Assembly: GCF_014645735.1 (NCBI RefSeq)
Contig: NZ_BMMH01000002.1
Location: forward strand, 62,001 to 126,000
DNA from: Nocardia jinanensis
Lineage (GTDB): Bacteria > Actinomycetota > Actinomycetes > Mycobacteriales > Mycobacteriaceae
Length of the DNA: 64,000 nt
Reading direction: 5' to 3'
In this document: positions 54,101 to 64,000 of the stretch, one piece after another
How the letters are laid out: the number at the start of each line of letters is the position of its first letter
Numbering within the stretch: the stretch's first letter is position 1
Translations under genes and position numbers: made by a program
Notes under the pieces: generated by a model
Seen by the model: the letters and a program-made list of their open reading frames with translations, nothing else
Told to the model about the DNA's origin: nothing
Database searches by the model: none

Positions 54101-57100
54101 TCCTGGACCAGCCGTTCGAACGGGACATCGGCGTGCCCGAAGGCGGCGAGGTCGGTGCTGCGGACGTGTTCGATCAGCTGGGTGAACGACATTCCGGGGG
54201 TGAGCTGGGTACGCAGTACCAGGGTGTTGACGAACATGCCGACCAGATCGTCGAGTTCGGGTTCGCCGCGCCCCGCGTACGGGGTGCCGATGGCGATATC
54301 GTCGGTGTGCGCGAGCCGGGCCAGGGTGGCCGCGAGCGCCGCGTGGAACACCATGAACAGGGTGGTGTTGTGTGCTCGGGCGATCTGTTCGAGTTTCGCG
54401 TGCAGCTCGGCGTCGAGTTCGATCGGCACGTTGGCGCCCGCATAGGTCTGGGCGGGCGGCCGCGGCCGGTCGGTGGGTAGTTCCAGCAGCGCCGGCAGGT
54501 CGGCGAGCTGGCTCGTCCAATAGTCGATCTGCGCGTGCAGCAGCGAGCCGGGGTCCTCCTCGGTGCCCAGTACGCTGTGCTGCCATATCGCGTAGTCCGC
54601 GTATTGCACGGTGAGCGGCGGCCAGGCGGGTGGTTCGTGGTGCAGTCGCGCCGAGTACGCGGCCATCATGTCCCGGGCGAGCGGAGCCAGCGACGATCCG
54701 TCGCCGGAGATGTGGTGCAGCACCACGGCCAGGATCCATTCGTCGTGCCTCAGTTCGTACAGGCGCACCCGGAACGGCACTTCGGCGGTCACATCGAAGA
54801 CCGCTGATACGAAGGCCGAGAGCTCGGCCACCAGCTCGGCCTGTTCGACCGGGGTGACGGCCATCGGCGGTACCGCCTCGGCCGCGGGGAGCACGACCTG
54901 TGCCGGTTCGCCGTCGAACTGCGGGTAGATGGTGCGCAGTACTTCGTGCCGCGTCATCACATCGTCGACGGCGGTGCGTAGTGCGTCGATATCGAGTTGC
55001 CCGGTCAGCCGGATCACGATCGGGATGCTGTAGGCGGCGGAGTCGGGTTCGAAACGGTTGAGGAACCACATCCGTTGCTGGGCGTAGGACAGTGGGATAC
55101 GGTCCGGGCGCTGTTGCGCGGTGAGCGAGATCCGGCCGGTGTCGGCGTGCGATTCGGCGCGGGCGGCCAGTTTTGCCACGCTGGGTGTCTCGAAGATCAT
55201 CGATACCGGGACCGAGGCGTCGAGAGCGGCGCCGATGCGGGCGGCGACGCGGGTCGCGACCAGACTGTTGCCGCCCAGTTCGAAGAAGTCGTCGTCGGCG
55301 CCCACGGGGCCGTCGACGCCGAGCACTTCGGCGTACACCCCGGCCACGATCTCCTCCACCAACGAGGCGGGTGCCCGGAATTGCCTGGCCTGGAACACGG
55401 GTGCGGGCAGGGCCTTGCGGTCGAGTTTGCCGTTGGGCGAGAGCGGGATCTCGTCGAGGACCATCACGGCGGCGGGCACCATATAGGACGGCAGCGTATC
55501 GGCCACGGCCGCGCTGAGTTCTTCGCTGGAGAGACCGGCGCCCGGGGCCGGTACCACATAGGACACCAGGAGCAGGGGGCCGACGCCGTCGCGCCGGGGC
55601 ACGGTCACGGCGAACGATACGTCGTCGCGGGCGCCGAGTACCGCGTCGATTTCACCGAGTTCTACGCGGAAGCCGCGGACTTTCACCTGGAAGTCCTTGC
55701 GTCCGACGAATTCCAGGTCGTGGTCGGCGTTCCAGCGCACGACGTCGCCGGTGCGGTACATGCGCAGGCCCGGTTCGCTGTAGGGGGAGGCGACGAAGCG
55801 GGCCGCGCTGGTGGCGGTTCTGTTGAGGTAGCCGCGTGCCAGTCCCGCGCCGGCCAGATACAGTTCGCCGGCCACCCCCACGGGCACCGGCTGGAGCCGG
55901 TCGTCCAGCACCAGGGCCCGCATTCCCGGTCGGGGGCTCCCGATCCGTGGCCGGTCGCCGGGCAGCATGCGGGGTGCTCCGGTGGCGACGACGGAGGTTT
56001 CGGTCGGCCCGTACAGGATCCGGAATTCCCGGGTGCCGGCAATGTCGGTCCCGGCCCACCGGTGCACCAGGTCCGACGGGACCTCTTCGCCGCCGGCCAT
56101 GATGACCTGCAGGTCGTCGAGTCCGGTGGGGTCGACCGACGCGAGGGCGACGGGGGTGACGAACGCGTGGGTGACCCGCTGGGTGCGTAGCAGATCGGCG
56201 AGTTCGCTGCCGCCGTACATACCGGCCGGGGCCAGTATCAATGCGGAGGCGCCGCCGATCGCGAGCAGGATCTCCAGTAGCGAGGCGTCGAAGGACGGCG
56301 AGGCGAAATGGAGTACCCGGGAGGTGTGTCCGGTGCTGTGGCCGGCGTGCTGTGCCGCGAGAAAATCGGCGATGGCGCGGTGTTCGACAGCGACACCCTT
56401 GGGCACGCCGGTGGATCCGGAGGTGAAGATGATGTAGGCGGTGTGCGTGGCCTGTAGCGGGGCGCACCGATCGTCGTCGGTGATCGGGTCGCCGGGCAGT
56501 GTGTCGATCCGCGTACGCACGGCGGCATCGTCGAGTACGAGCCAATCCAGGGCTTCGGGTAGGTCGGTCCGCGCCGTCGCCACCGTCACACCCAGCGTGG
56601 CACCGGAATCGATGACCATCTGTTCGATCCGGCTCGCTGGATAACGGGGGTCGACCGGTACGTAGGTGGCACCGGATTTGACCACCGCCCACCAGGCGAT
56701 CACCGATTCCACCGACCGTGTCGTGGCGACCAGCACCGGGTCCTCCGGTCCGGCGCCGCGCTGGATCAGCGCACGCGCCAGCCGGTTCGAGCGGATATCG
56801 AGTTCGGTGTAGGTCAGTTCGGTGTCGGCGGCGACCAGGGCCGTTCCGTTGCCGTTGTCCCGGACGGCGGCGGCGAAGACATCCGGTAGCAGTGCGGGCG
56901 CGCCTTCGATACGTGGTCCGACGCGGGATACCAGTGTGGTGTGTTCCTCCGCGTCCAACCAGTCGATATCGCCGACAGCGGTGGACGGGTCGGCGGCGAC
57001 GGCTTCCAGGACCCGGACGAGTCGCTGGGCGAAACCGGCGACCGTCGCTTCGTCGAACAGGTCGCGCGCGAACATCATCATGCCGGAGATGCCTTGGGCC

Positions 57101-60100
57101 GCACCGGCTTTCCCGTAGGAGTCGGAGACGACGAGCTGGAGGTCGAATTGGCACAGGCCGGTGTCCACGTCGGCGCGCGACACCGTGACGTCGGGCAGGA
57201 CCACATCGACCGACGACAGGTTCTGGAAGGCCAGTGCCACCTGGAACAGTGGATGCCGGTCCGCCGACCGTTGCGGTTTCAGCTCCTCCACTACCCGCTC
57301 GAACGGGACGTCGGCGTGTTCGAAGGCCTGTAGATCTGTCTCCTTCGTCCGCATCAGCAGGTCGGTGAAGGTTTCGCCGGGGTGTACCGGGGTGCGCAGT
57401 ACCAAGGTGTTGACGAACATGCCGACCAGATCATCGAGGCCGGGTTCGCCGCGTCCGGCGATCGGTGTGCCGACCACCACGTCGTCGCTGCTGCTCAATC
57501 GGCCGAGGACCACCGCCAGGGCGGCGTGCAGGACCATGAACAGTGACGATCCACGCGCATGGCTCAGTTTCATCAGCCGTTCGTGCAGGTCCGCCTCGAT
57601 TTCGAGGGCGACCCGGCCACCGGCCAGTGAGGCCACGGCGGGGCGGGGCCGGTCGGACGGTAGGTCGAGCCGGTCGGGTGCGTCCGCCAGGGTGCTGCGC
57701 CAGAATTCCAATTGGGCCGACATGAGCGAATCGGGGTCCTGCGCGGATCCCAGCATCCGGCGCTGCCACAGGGCGAAATCGGCGTACTGCACCGCCAACG
57801 GTTCCCACAGTGGCGCGTGTCCGGCGACCCGGGCGGCGTAGGCCCGCATCACATCGCGAGCCAGCGGACCCATGGACTGGCCGTCGCCGGCGATATGGTG
57901 GACAACCAGTACCAGCAGGTATTCCGCGGGCTGGTCGCCGGAACCGGTCTCGAACAGTCCGACGCGCATCGGCACCTGCACGGTCACATCGAAACCGCGG
58001 CGCAGGAATTCACCGACCACCTCCGGGATCGCGGCCGTGTCCACGGGCGCGGGCTCCAGTGTCACCTCGGGTTCGCCGAGGATTACCTGTTCGGGTTCGC
58101 CCGCGGTTTCGGGATATATCGTCCGCAGCACCTCGTGCCGGTCGGCGACATCGCGTAGCGCGGCGGCCAGGGCGGCGGTGTCGAGGCGGCCCGACAGTCG
58201 CAGCATCACCGGGATGTTGTAGGCGGCCGATTCGGGTTCGAAGCGGTTGAGGAACCACATACGCTGCTGGGCCAGCGAGAGCGGTATCGGATCGGGACGC
58301 ACCCCCGCGGTGAGGGGTACCCGGTCACCGCCGTGCAGTGATGCCGCGTATTCGGCGAGACGGGCGACGGTGGGTGTTTCGAACATCGCCCGCACCGGCA
58401 CCCGGACATCGAGGGCGGCACCGACCCGCGCCACCACCAGCGATGCGCTGAGCGAATCGCCGCCGAGTTCGAAGAAGTCGTCGTCGGCGCCCACTCGTTC
58501 GACGCCGAGGACATGTTCGAATGCCTCCGCGACCAGGGTTTCCGCCGGTGTGGCCGGCGCCCGGAACACCCGTGCGGCGAAAACCGGTTCCGGGAGTCGG
58601 TCGCGGTCCAGTTTCCCGTTGGAGGTCAGCGGAAGGTCGTCGAGCAGCAGCACGGCGGCGGGCACCATGTACGCGGGCAGGGCTTCGGCCAGTGCCGCGG
58701 TCAGTTCCTCACCCGAGACGGTCGTACCCGGCGCGGGCACCACATAGGACACCAGAGCCACGGGCCGGCCCTCGGTGCTGCGCGGCACGGTCACCGCGAA
58801 CGCCACGTCCGCGCGGGCGCCCAGGGCGGCGTCGACCTCGCCCAGCTCGACCCGGTTGCCGCGGACCTTGACCTGGAAATCGTTGCGTCCCACGAACTCC
58901 AGTGCGTCGTCGCGGTTGCGGCGCACGATATCTCCGGTGCGGTACATACGGTGGCCGGGCTCGTCGAACGGGCAGGCCACGAACCGCGCCGCGCTGAGTC
59001 CGGCCCGGCCGATGTAGGCGTCGGCCAGTCCCGGGCCGAACAGGTACAGTTCGCCCGCGACTCCGGCAGGGACGGGGCGCAGCCAGGTGTCGAGGACCGT
59101 CGCCGAGACCGGCCCTACCGGCCCGCCGATCGTGATCGGGACGCCGGCGGTCAGCGCACTGTCGGCGGTGGCCCAGATCGTTGTCTCGCTGGGGCCGTAC
59201 AGGTTGACCATGGTGCGGTCCGGTGCCCACCGCTCGACCAGTTCCGGTCCGACCGGTTCACCGGCGGCGGAGAGCACCCGCAGTTCGTCGAGACCGTCGC
59301 GCGGCATGGTGGCCAGCGCCGACGGGGTCAGTACCGCGTGGGAGATGTGTTCGCGCCGGATCAGGTCGGCCAGCTCGGGACCGCCGTAGACGTCCGACGG
59401 CGCCACGACCAGCCGGCCGCCGGAGCAGTGCGCCATCAGCAGTTCGAATACCGAGGCGTCGAAATTGGGTGAGGCGACCTGCAGGACGGTCGCGGCGGGG
59501 TCGGCGCCGAGGATCCTGCGCTGGGCCGCCACGACATCGGCCAGTGCGCGGTGGGCGATCAGGACACCCTTCGGTGTTCCGGTCGACCCGGAGGTGTAGA
59601 TCACGTACGCCGGGTGGGCCGGCCGGACGGGTCCGCCGCGTTCGGCGTCGGTGATCGGGGCCGGCCTCTTCGGTTCGCTGCTCGCGTCGGTGTCGACGAT
59701 CAGCCAGTCGACACTGTCGGGCAGGTGTGGCCGGGAGGCGCTGTCGGTGAGACCGAGGGTGGCGCCGGAGTCCGACAGCAGGAACTCGATCCGTTCGGGG
59801 GGCAGGTTCGGGTCCATGGGCAGGAACGCGGCGCCCGCTTTCGCGGTGGCCCAGATCGTGACGATCGTGTGGAGCGAACGGGGCAGTGCGACGGCGACCA
59901 GCGTTCCCGGGCGGCCACCGTGCCGGAGGAGTAGCCGGGCGAGGTGGTTCGCGCGTTCGTCGAGTTGCCGGTAGGTCAGGGCGACCGGGCCGTAAGTGAC
60001 CGCGATCGCGTCGGGGCGGGCGTCCGCGGTCGCGGTGAGCAGGGCGCCCAGCGTGATCTCCGGGAAGTTCTCGGCGCGGGGGGCGGGCAGGATCGAGTTC

Positions 60101-63100
60101 CGGACGTCGTTCGGGGCGAGTTCACCGAGCCGGGTGGCCGGGCTGTCGGCGATACGCTGCAGAAGTTCGACGAAGCGGTCGAGGATCCGGTGGGCCTGCG
60201 GGGTATCGAATTCCCGGTCGAGGAAGCGCAGTGTGATCTGCAGGCCCTGCCCTGTGCCGTGCTCGTCCTGCTGCGGGGCGACCACCAGGCTCAGCGGGTA
60301 CGGGGTCGCGTCGACGCCGGTGATCTCGTTGACACGCAGACCCGCCGATTCGACGAGCTGCTGCAGGGCCGGACGGTCCACAGGGAAGGACTGGAACGCG
60401 ATCGCGGTATCGAAGAGTTCGGTCACACCGGCGCTGCGATGGATATCGGGGAGTCCGATGTAGTGGTGGTCGAGCATGGTGGCGTGCTGTGCCTGGATAC
60501 GGATCAGCAGCTCGCGTAGCGAGACCGCCGGGTCGAGCTGGACCCGGACCGGGATCGTATTCAGGAACATGCCGAGGGTCTGCTCGACCCGCGGAAGTTC
60601 GGGTGGCCGGCCCGAGACCGCGGACCCGAAGATCACCTCGGTTTCCCCGGTCAGCGTACGCAGGTTCAGCGCCCATGCGGCGGCGACGGCGGTGTTGACC
60701 GTGACAGCGGCGTCCGCGGCCACCGCGCGCAGGCGGGCGAGCTGATCCGCCGGTAGTCCGGCGGTGACCTCGGTGGCCGAGGTCGCCCTCGCCGGTCCGG
60801 CGTCGCGGGCCACCCGGGTGGGTGAATCCACATCGGCGTAGGCCTGCGCCCAAGCGGCCCGGGACGCACTGAGGTCCTGTCGGGCGAGCCAGTTCAGGTA
60901 GTCCCGGTAGGAGGGGGCGGGTCCAGCAGCGCCGATATGGTCCGGCGCTCCGTAATATTCGAGCAGTTCGCGCAGCATCAACGGCATCGACCAGCCGTCG
61001 AGGATCACATGGTGGTCGGTGATCAGCAGCCGGGAAGCGCCGGATGCCGCGCGGATCAGGGTGAAGCGGATCAGCGGCGGGGCGGTGAGGTCGAAACCGG
61101 CGGCCGCGTCGGCGGCGGCGATCCGGTCCCATTCGGCCGCCGGGTCCGTGCCGTTGCCGAGCGCGATATCCACCTCCTGGAACCGGACCTCGGCGTGGTC
61201 GAGCACGATCTGGCACGGTCCGGCCGCGGTTTCCACGTATGCGGCGCGCAGGATGTCGTGCCGGTCGACCACTGCTTGCGCGGCGCGGCGGAGTCGTTCG
61301 CCGTCGACGTGGCCGGTGAAACCGATAACTGTCTGCACGGTGTAGTTGTCCGCGGCGTCGGGGTCGAAGGTCGAGTGGAAGTGGATACCGGACTGCATCG
61401 GCGACAGCGGCCACACATCGGCCAGCGTGGGGTAGCGCTGCTCCAGCTGTTCGATATCGGTTTGGGTGAGTGTGACCAGCGGGAAGTCCGCCGGACGGTA
61501 CGCGCGATCCTCGATGCGGTACGCGTGGCCGGGTAGGTCCTCGGCGGTGGGCGCGTCGGATTCGCTGCGCGCCATCGCGGCGAGGGCGGCGACGGTTTTG
61601 CTTTCGAACACATCACGCGGGGTGAGGGTGAGCCCGGCGGCGCGCGCCAGCGCCACCAGCCGCATGGAGACGATGCTGTCACCGCCGAGGGTGAAGAAGT
61701 TGCTCTCCGCCGAAACAGTGTCCAGGTGCAGTACTTCGGCGAACAGCTGCGCCACGACCTGCTCGGCGGGTGTGGACGGTGGCCGGCCGTGCGCCTCCTC
61801 GGCGAGGAACGCGCGCTCGCGCAGCGCTTTCCGGTCGATCTTGCCGACCGCGGTCAGCGGCATCGAATCGAGTTCCACGATGGCTGCGGGGTTCATATAG
61901 TGGGCCAGCGAGCCGGCGAGGTCGTCGTGCAGGGCCGCCACATCCAGTGTCGTTCCGGGGGTGGGCACGACATAGGACACCAGGACCGGTTCCCCGGCGG
62001 GGCCTTCCTGGGCGACGGTGGCGACGCGGGAAACAGCGGTGTGCTGGGCCAGATGGGCGTCGACCTCCCCTGGTTCGATCCGCAGACCGTGGATCTTCAC
62101 CTGCTGGTCGCCGCGGCCCAGGTATTCCAGTTCCAGGCCGGTGCGGCCGCGGATCCAGCGCACCGAATCGCCGGTGCGGTAGAGGCGTTCCCCGTGGGCC
62201 GACCGCGGGTCGGCGACGAACCGCGACGCGGTCGTGGCCGGTCGGTCGAAGTATCCGCGGGCCAGCCCGGATCCGCCGATGTACAGTTCTCCGGCTGTCC
62301 CGACCGGTACCGGGCGCAGCCACATATCGAGCACCGCGGCCGTCGCACCGCGGATCGGGCCGCCGATGGTCACCGGTTCACCGGGCCGCAGAACATCGGA
62401 TCCGGTCGCCCAGATCGTGCATTCGGTGGGCCCGTAGTGGTTCATGAGCCGGCGTCCGGGCGCCCACTGGTTCACGATGTCGGATCCGGTGGCCTCACCG
62501 ACCACCGCGACCGTTTCGAGTGCCGGTAGTCCGGCCGGGTCCATGGTGCCCAGCACCGACGGGGTGATGATGGCGTGGGTGACCCGCCGGGAGCGCAGCA
62601 GCTCCTCCAGCTCGCCACCGCCGTACACCTCCGGCGGTGCCACCAGCAGGCAGGCGCCGCTGCTGTGGGCGAGCAGCAACTCCGATACGCAGGCGTCGAA
62701 CCCGGGTGAGGCGACCTGCAGCACCACCGAATCAGTGGTGGCGCCGAACGCTTCGGCCTGGGCGGCGGCGATATCGGCCAGGCCGCGATGCCCGACGTGC
62801 ACTGCTTTCGGTTTACCTGTCGAACCGGATGTGTAGATCACGTAGGCCGCGTTGTCGGGCAGCAGCCGGCCGGGGGTGACGGGTTCGCGGGCCGGTCGCG
62901 GCGGTCGCGTGGTGTCCACCCTCAACCAGTCGACCGAATCCGGCAGATGCCGGGTGACGGCGTCGATCGTCACGCCCAGCTCGCTGCGTGAATCGGCCAG
63001 TAGTTCCGCGATACGTTCGGGCGGGTTGGCCGGATCGAGGGGGACGAAGGCCGCACCGGTCCGCGCCACGGCCCAGATGGTCACGGCCAGCTCGACGGAG

Positions 63101-64000
63101 CGGGGAAGCGCCAGCGCCACGAACGTTTCCGGGCCTGCGCCGCGGGCGGTCAGCCGCCGTGCCAGAGCGTCGGCGTGCTGTTCCAGTTCGCGGTAGGTGA
63201 AGGTGGTGTCGCCGGAGCGTACGGCGGTCGCATCGGGGTACCGGCGCGCGGTGCCGGACAGGATATCGTGCAGGCTGCGTTCGGCGACCGAGGGTTCGCC
63301 GCTCACCGACAGCAGTTCCGCGCGTTCGGGATCCCAGTTCGAGGAGATCGCGGCGACCGAGCGGCCCGGGTCGGTGACGAGCTGGGTCAGCAGCAGCTCG
63401 AAGCGTTCGAGCAGGGTGCGCGCGTCGTCGGGTTCGAAGCGGTCGGTGGAGAACCGCAGTGTCACCGTATGGGTCGCGGACTCTTCGGTATCGGACGTGT
63501 CCCGCGACGGCGGGGTCACCTGCAGGCTCAACGGGTACGGCGTCGCGTCCTGGGCGTCGATATCGATCAGGCGCAGCCCTGCCGCACCGAGATCGCGGGA
63601 CAGGCCCTCCCGGTCTATCGGGTAGGACTCCAGCACCGTGACCGTATCGAACATATCGGCGATCCCGGTCGCCCGTTGCAGCTCCGCCAGACCGATATGG
63701 CGGTGATCGAGCATGGCGGCCTGCTCGGATTGCGCCCGCACGAGGAGATCGGCGACGGTCTCGTGCGGATCGAGCCGCACTCGTACCGGCAGGGTGTTGA
63801 TGAACAGGCCGACCATGTACTCGACGCCCTGGATATGCGGCGGGCGATCCGACACCGTGTTCCCGAACACCACATCCGACCGGCCGGTCAGGACCGTGAG
63901 CAGCAGCGCCCACGCCACCTGGATCGATGTATTGGCGGTGACGCCGTGGGAGCGGCCGAGATCGAGCAGCGCGGCAGTGGTCGCGGCATCGAGGTTCAGC
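51196..64000 (-). CDS. Non-ribosomal peptide synthetase, last four modules and thioesterase (5' end outside window)
   Basis: About 4267 residues are visible; the frame is open at the window edge. Residues are counted from 63918. Order: end of a C domain (1-210); A1 (230-735), T1 LGGDS near 745; C2 (HHVILDG near 973), A2, T2 LGGDS near 1817; C3 (HHIAGDG near 2009), A3, T3 LGGNS near 2881; C4 (HHISGDG near 3068), A4, T4 LGGNS near 3928; thioesterase with GWSLGG near 4069. No separate epimerisation domain is seen. C2 ([13 protein letters not shown]) differs from C3/C4 ([13 protein letters not shown]) and may be a D-accepting or dual type. Together with FAAL, ACP, desaturase and KAS III-like genes, it predicts an acylated peptide released by the thioesterase. 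Confidence 0.96.
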   Translation of the reverse strand, partial: LNLDAATTAALLDLGRSHGVTANTSIQVAWALLLTVLTGRSDVVFGNTVSDRPPHIQGVEYMVGLFINTLPVRVRLDPHETVADLLVRAQSEQAAMLDHRHIGLAELQRATGIADMFDTVTVLESYPIDREGLSRDLGAAGLRLIDIDAQDATPYPLSLQVTPPSRDTSDTEESATHTVTLRFSTDRFEPDDARTLLERFELLLTQLVTDPGRSVAAISSNWDPERAELLSVSGEPSVAERSLHDILSGTARRYPDATAVRSGDTTFTYRELEQHADALARRLTARGAGPETFVALALPRSVELAVTIWAVARTGAAFVPLDPANPPERIAELLADSRSELGVTIDAVTRHLPDSVDWLRVDTTRPPRPAREPVTPGRLLPDNAAYVIYTSGSTGKPKAVHVGHRGLADIAAAQAEAFGATTDSVVLQVASPGFDACVSELLLAHSSGACLLVAPPEVYGGGELEELLRSRRVTHAIITPSVLGTMDPAGLPALETVAVVGEATGSDIVNQWAPGRRLMNHYGPTECTIWATGSDVLRPGEPVTIGGPIRGATAAVLDMWLRPVPVGTAGELYIGGSGLARGYFDRPATTASRFVADPRSAHGERLYRTGDSVRWIRGRTGLELEYLGRGDQQVKIHGLRIEPGEVDAHLAQHTAVSRVATVAQEGPAGEPVLVSYVVPTPGTTLDVAALHDDLAGSLAHYMNPAAIVELDSMPLTAVGKIDRKALRERAFLAEEAHGRPPSTPAEQVVAQLFAEVLHLDTVSAESNFFTLGGDSIVSMRLVALARAAGLTLTPRDVFESKTVAALAAMARSESDAPTAEDLPGHAYRIEDRAYRPADFPLVTLTQTDIEQLEQRYPTLADVWPLSPMQSGIHFHSTFDPDAADNYTVQTVIGFTGHVDGERLRRAAQAVVDRHDILRAAYVETAAGPCQIVLDHAEVRFQEVDIALGNGTDPAAEWDRIAAADAAAGFDLTAPPLIRFTLIRAASGASRLLITDHHVILDGWSMPLMLRELLEYYGAPDHIGAAGPAPSYRDYLNWLARQDLSASRAAWAQAYADVDSPTRVARDAGPARATSATEVTAGLPADQLARLRAVAADAAVTVNTAVAAAWALNLRTLTGETEVIFGSAVSGRPPELPRVEQTLGMFLNTIPVRVQLDPAVSLRELLIRIQAQHATMLDHHYIGLPDIHRSAGVTELFDTAIAFQSFPVDRPALQQLVESAGLRVNEITGVDATPYPLSLVVAPQQDEHGTGQGLQITLRFLDREFDTPQAHRILDRFVELLQRIADSPATRLGELAPNDVRNSILPAPRAENFPEITLGALLTATADARPDAIAVTYGPVALTYRQLDERANHLARLLLRHGGRPGTLVAVALPRSLHTIVTIWATAKAGAAFLPMDPNLPPERIEFLLSDSGATLGLTDSASRPHLPDSVDWLIVDTDASSEPKRPAPITDAERGGPVRPAHPAYVIYTSGSTGTPKGVLIAHRALADVVAAQRRILGADPAATVLQVASPNFDASVFELLMAHCSGGRLVVAPSDVYGGPELADLIRREHISHAVLTPSALATMPRDGLDELRVLSAAGEPVGPELVERWAPDRTMVNLYGPSETTIWATADSALTAGVPITIGGPVGPVSATVLDTWLRPVPAGVAGELYLFGPGLADAYIGRAGLSAARFVACPFDEPGHRMYRTGDIVRRNRDDALEFVGRNDFQVKVRGNRVELGEVDAALGARADVAFAVTVPRSTEGRPVALVSYVVPAPGTTVSGEELTAALAEALPAYMVPAAVLLLDDLPLTSNGKLDRDRLPEPVFAARVFRAPATPAETLVAEAFEHVLGVERVGADDDFFELGGDSLSASLVVARVGAALDVRVPVRAMFETPTVARLAEYAASLHGGDRVPLTAGVRPDPIPLSLAQQRMWFLNRFEPESAAYNIPVMLRLSGRLDTAALAAALRDVADRHEVLRTIYPETAGEPEQVILGEPEVTLEPAPVDTAAIPEVVGEFLRRGFDVTVQVPMRVGLFETGSGDQPAEYLLVLVVHHIAGDGQSMGPLARDVMRAYAARVAGHAPLWEPLAVQYADFALWQRRMLGSAQDPDSLMSAQLEFWRSTLADAPDRLDLPSDRPRPAVASLAGGRVALEIEADLHERLMKLSHARGSSLFMVLHAALAVVLGRLSSSDDVVVGTPIAGRGEPGLDDLVGMFVNTLVLRTPVHPGETFTDLLMRTKETDLQAFEHADVPFERVVEELKPQRSADRHPLFQVALAFQNLSSVDVVLPDVTVSRADVDTGLCQFDLQLVVSDSYGKAGAAQGISGMMMFARDLFDEATVAGFAQRLVRVLEAVAADPSTAVGDIDWLDAEEHTTLVSRVGPRIEGAPALLPDVFAAAVRDNGNGTALVAADTELTYTELDIRSNRLARALIQRGAGPEDPVLVATTRSVESVIAWWAVVKSGATYVPVDPRYPASRIEQMVIDSGATLGVTVATARTDLPEALDWLVLDDAAVRTRIDTLPGDPITDDDRCAPLQATHTAYIIFTSGSTGVPKGVAVEHRAIADFLAAQHAGHSTGHTSRVLHFASPSFDASLLEILLAIGGASALILAPAGMYGGSELADLLRTQRVTHAFVTPVALASVDPTGLDDLQVIMAGGEEVPSDLVHRWAGTDIAGTREFRILYGPTETSVVATGAPRMLPGDRPRIGSPRPGMRALVLDDRLQPVPVGVAGELYLAGAGLARGYLNRTATSAARFVASPYSEPGLRMYRTGDVVRWNADHDLEFVGRKDFQVKVRGFRVELGEIDAVLGARDDVSFAVTVPRRDGVGPLLLVSYVVPAPGAGLSSEELSAAVADTLPSYMVPAAVMVLDEIPLSPNGKLDRKALPAPVFQARQFRAPASLVEEIVAGVYAEVLGVDGPVGADDDFFELGGNSLVATRVAARIGAALDASVPVSMIFETPSVAKLAARAESHADTGRISLTAQQRPDRIPLSYAQQRMWFLNRFEPDSAAYSIPIVIRLTGQLDIDALRTAVDDVMTRHEVLRTIYPQFDGEPAQVVLPAAEAVPPMAVTPVEQAELVAELSAFVSAVFDVTAEVPFRVRLYELRHDEWILAVVLHHISGDGSSLAPLARDMMAAYSARLHHEPPAWPPLTVQYADYAIWQHSVLGTEEDPGSLLHAQIDYWTSQLADLPALLELPTDRPRPPAQTYAGANVPIELDAELHAKLEQIARAHNTTLFMVFHAALAATLARLAHTDDIAIGTPYAGRGEPELDDLVGMFVNTLVLRTQLTPGMSFTQLIEHVRSTDLAAFGHADVPFERLVQELNPVRTHAHHPLFQVMLAFQNLATTDFELPGLSVSAVEADTGTSLFDLQVTVSDSHDSTGAPTGISGGITYATDLFDEATATTIVDRLLRLLDAMATDPGRPVHDVDLLGTDERAAELVWWNTTAYPLGPDETLASVFTDSVHTHRDLPAVTTADETLTYAQFASRVNRLARLLISRGVGPETLVALRMRRSVDQVTAMYAVLAAGGGYVPVDPDHPADRIDYMLDTANPVAVLSTLDDLDASGYDDSPVTDSERRTPLRPENVAYVLFTSGSTGRPKGVSVPHRAVLNQLHWINGTYSLTPDDVVLQKTPATFDVSVWELFATLSVGARMIIAAPYGHTDPTYLAETIAAHQVTVTSFVPSMLAAFADAAPAHSLASLRALLVGGEAFGPEVVAAARRVMPDVGLHNLYGPTEFTLHATEHLVTEDDGGNIPMGTPVWNVRAYVLDSRLQPSPPGVAGDLYLAGTQVARGYQDRPGLTAERFVPDPFATGDRLYRTGDLARRLPRGELEYLGRTDFQVKLRGLRIELGEIEAVLAEHDTVARAIVAIHTAPAGDQLVGYLAPATGATVDTAAVLAHAATELPGYMVPTTVMVLDAVPFTASGKLDRTHLPEPEFAIGEFREPASRLEEEVVRAYGHVLGVERVGADDDFYALGGNSLRSVQVVSELKKELDYDVPISWILTDPRPVDLAKRIESAMRSGHTYADPATAFGVEVLLPIRTGGDRPPLFCIHPASGLAWSYRPFAEYLSPDRPIYGIQAPQISGETPGPATIEETARRYFDEIRKVQPHGPYHLLGWSLGGQIAHAIAVEMRAAGEQVALLALLDAEADNVDPAEVATVTAGELISNLGPVLGIDFVDEDATPQEAADLIRQHLGAGFAVDADMIQRMTDAYNQSMRAASIWQPQVLDADLLYFTATVDRSPDATGYEGWAPVVRGRISNIDIDATHLAMTDPPAAEQIARILDIHLD

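Noticed and set aside
52436..55069. 877-aa minus-strand frame inside the NRPS gene, and similar shifted frames
   Set aside because: An out-of-frame reading of the NRPS with very high Arg/Pro content. Domain motifs occur only in the main frame.
51196..64000. Repeated blocks within the NRPS considered as a repeat array
   Set aside because: They correspond to homologous C, A and T domains. The spacing is about 3 kb and the copies are divergent.

Overview
High-GC actinobacterial chromosome, most likely a Nocardia or close relative. The signs are mycothiol biosynthesis (mshC), a sterol demethylase of the mycobacterial CYP51 type, several F420-dependent oxidoreductases and a large lipopeptide synthetase. 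No rRNA, tRNA, CRISPR array or transposase was seen.

Layout. 1-3540: a conserved actinobacterial block (histidine phosphatase, DUF3090, SCO1664 family, mshC). 3705-9624: two TetR genes, a methyltransferase, and a minus-strand operon of ferredoxin, NTF2-like protein, uncharacterised protein and acyl-CoA synthetase. 10002-15266: a decarboxylase-family protein, then an operon of F420 oxidoreductase, GT4 glycosyltransferase, methyltransferase and alpha-barrel protein, facing a second F420 oxidoreductase whose promoter has MerR-type geometry. 15470-17681: small NTF2-like, TetR and DUF3237 genes. 17987-24702: a tightly overlapping operon of GntR regulator, two-cluster ferredoxin, sulfonate-type ABC importer and an AprA/FrdA-like flavoprotein fused to HEAT repeats. 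24752-29925: a decayed ferredoxin reductase, cyp51, and a divergent SDR/F420/phosphotransferase operon. 30179-31190: remnants of three genes. 31302-41970: flavin monooxygenase/MarR/FMN reductase, TRIC channel, AraC/VOC/UvrA-like set, serine hydrolase, VOC/DinB, WYL regulator. 41971-44961: a dif-like XerCD site, an epoxide hydrolase with a divergent CGNR regulator, and gene fragments. 44962-64000 (minus strand, running off the window): a lipopeptide cluster of KAS III-like enzyme, acyl carrier protein, acyl-ACP desaturase, fatty acyl-AMP ligase, atypical P450 and a four-module NRPS end with thioesterase.

Two signals link regions. First, a palindrome close to TGTCCGGACA recurs at five places: beside the TetR gene at 4293-4871, in the ferredoxin/decarboxylase divergent region, and twice between cyp51 and the SDR operon. 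This suggests one TetR-controlled sterol or terpenoid regulon. Second, a dif-like site near 42.2 kb coincides with a switch in coding strand (31 of 42 intact genes on plus to its left, 7 of 8 on minus to its right), so the window may straddle the replication terminus.

Functions come from reading translated motifs by eye. No alignment or database search was run.
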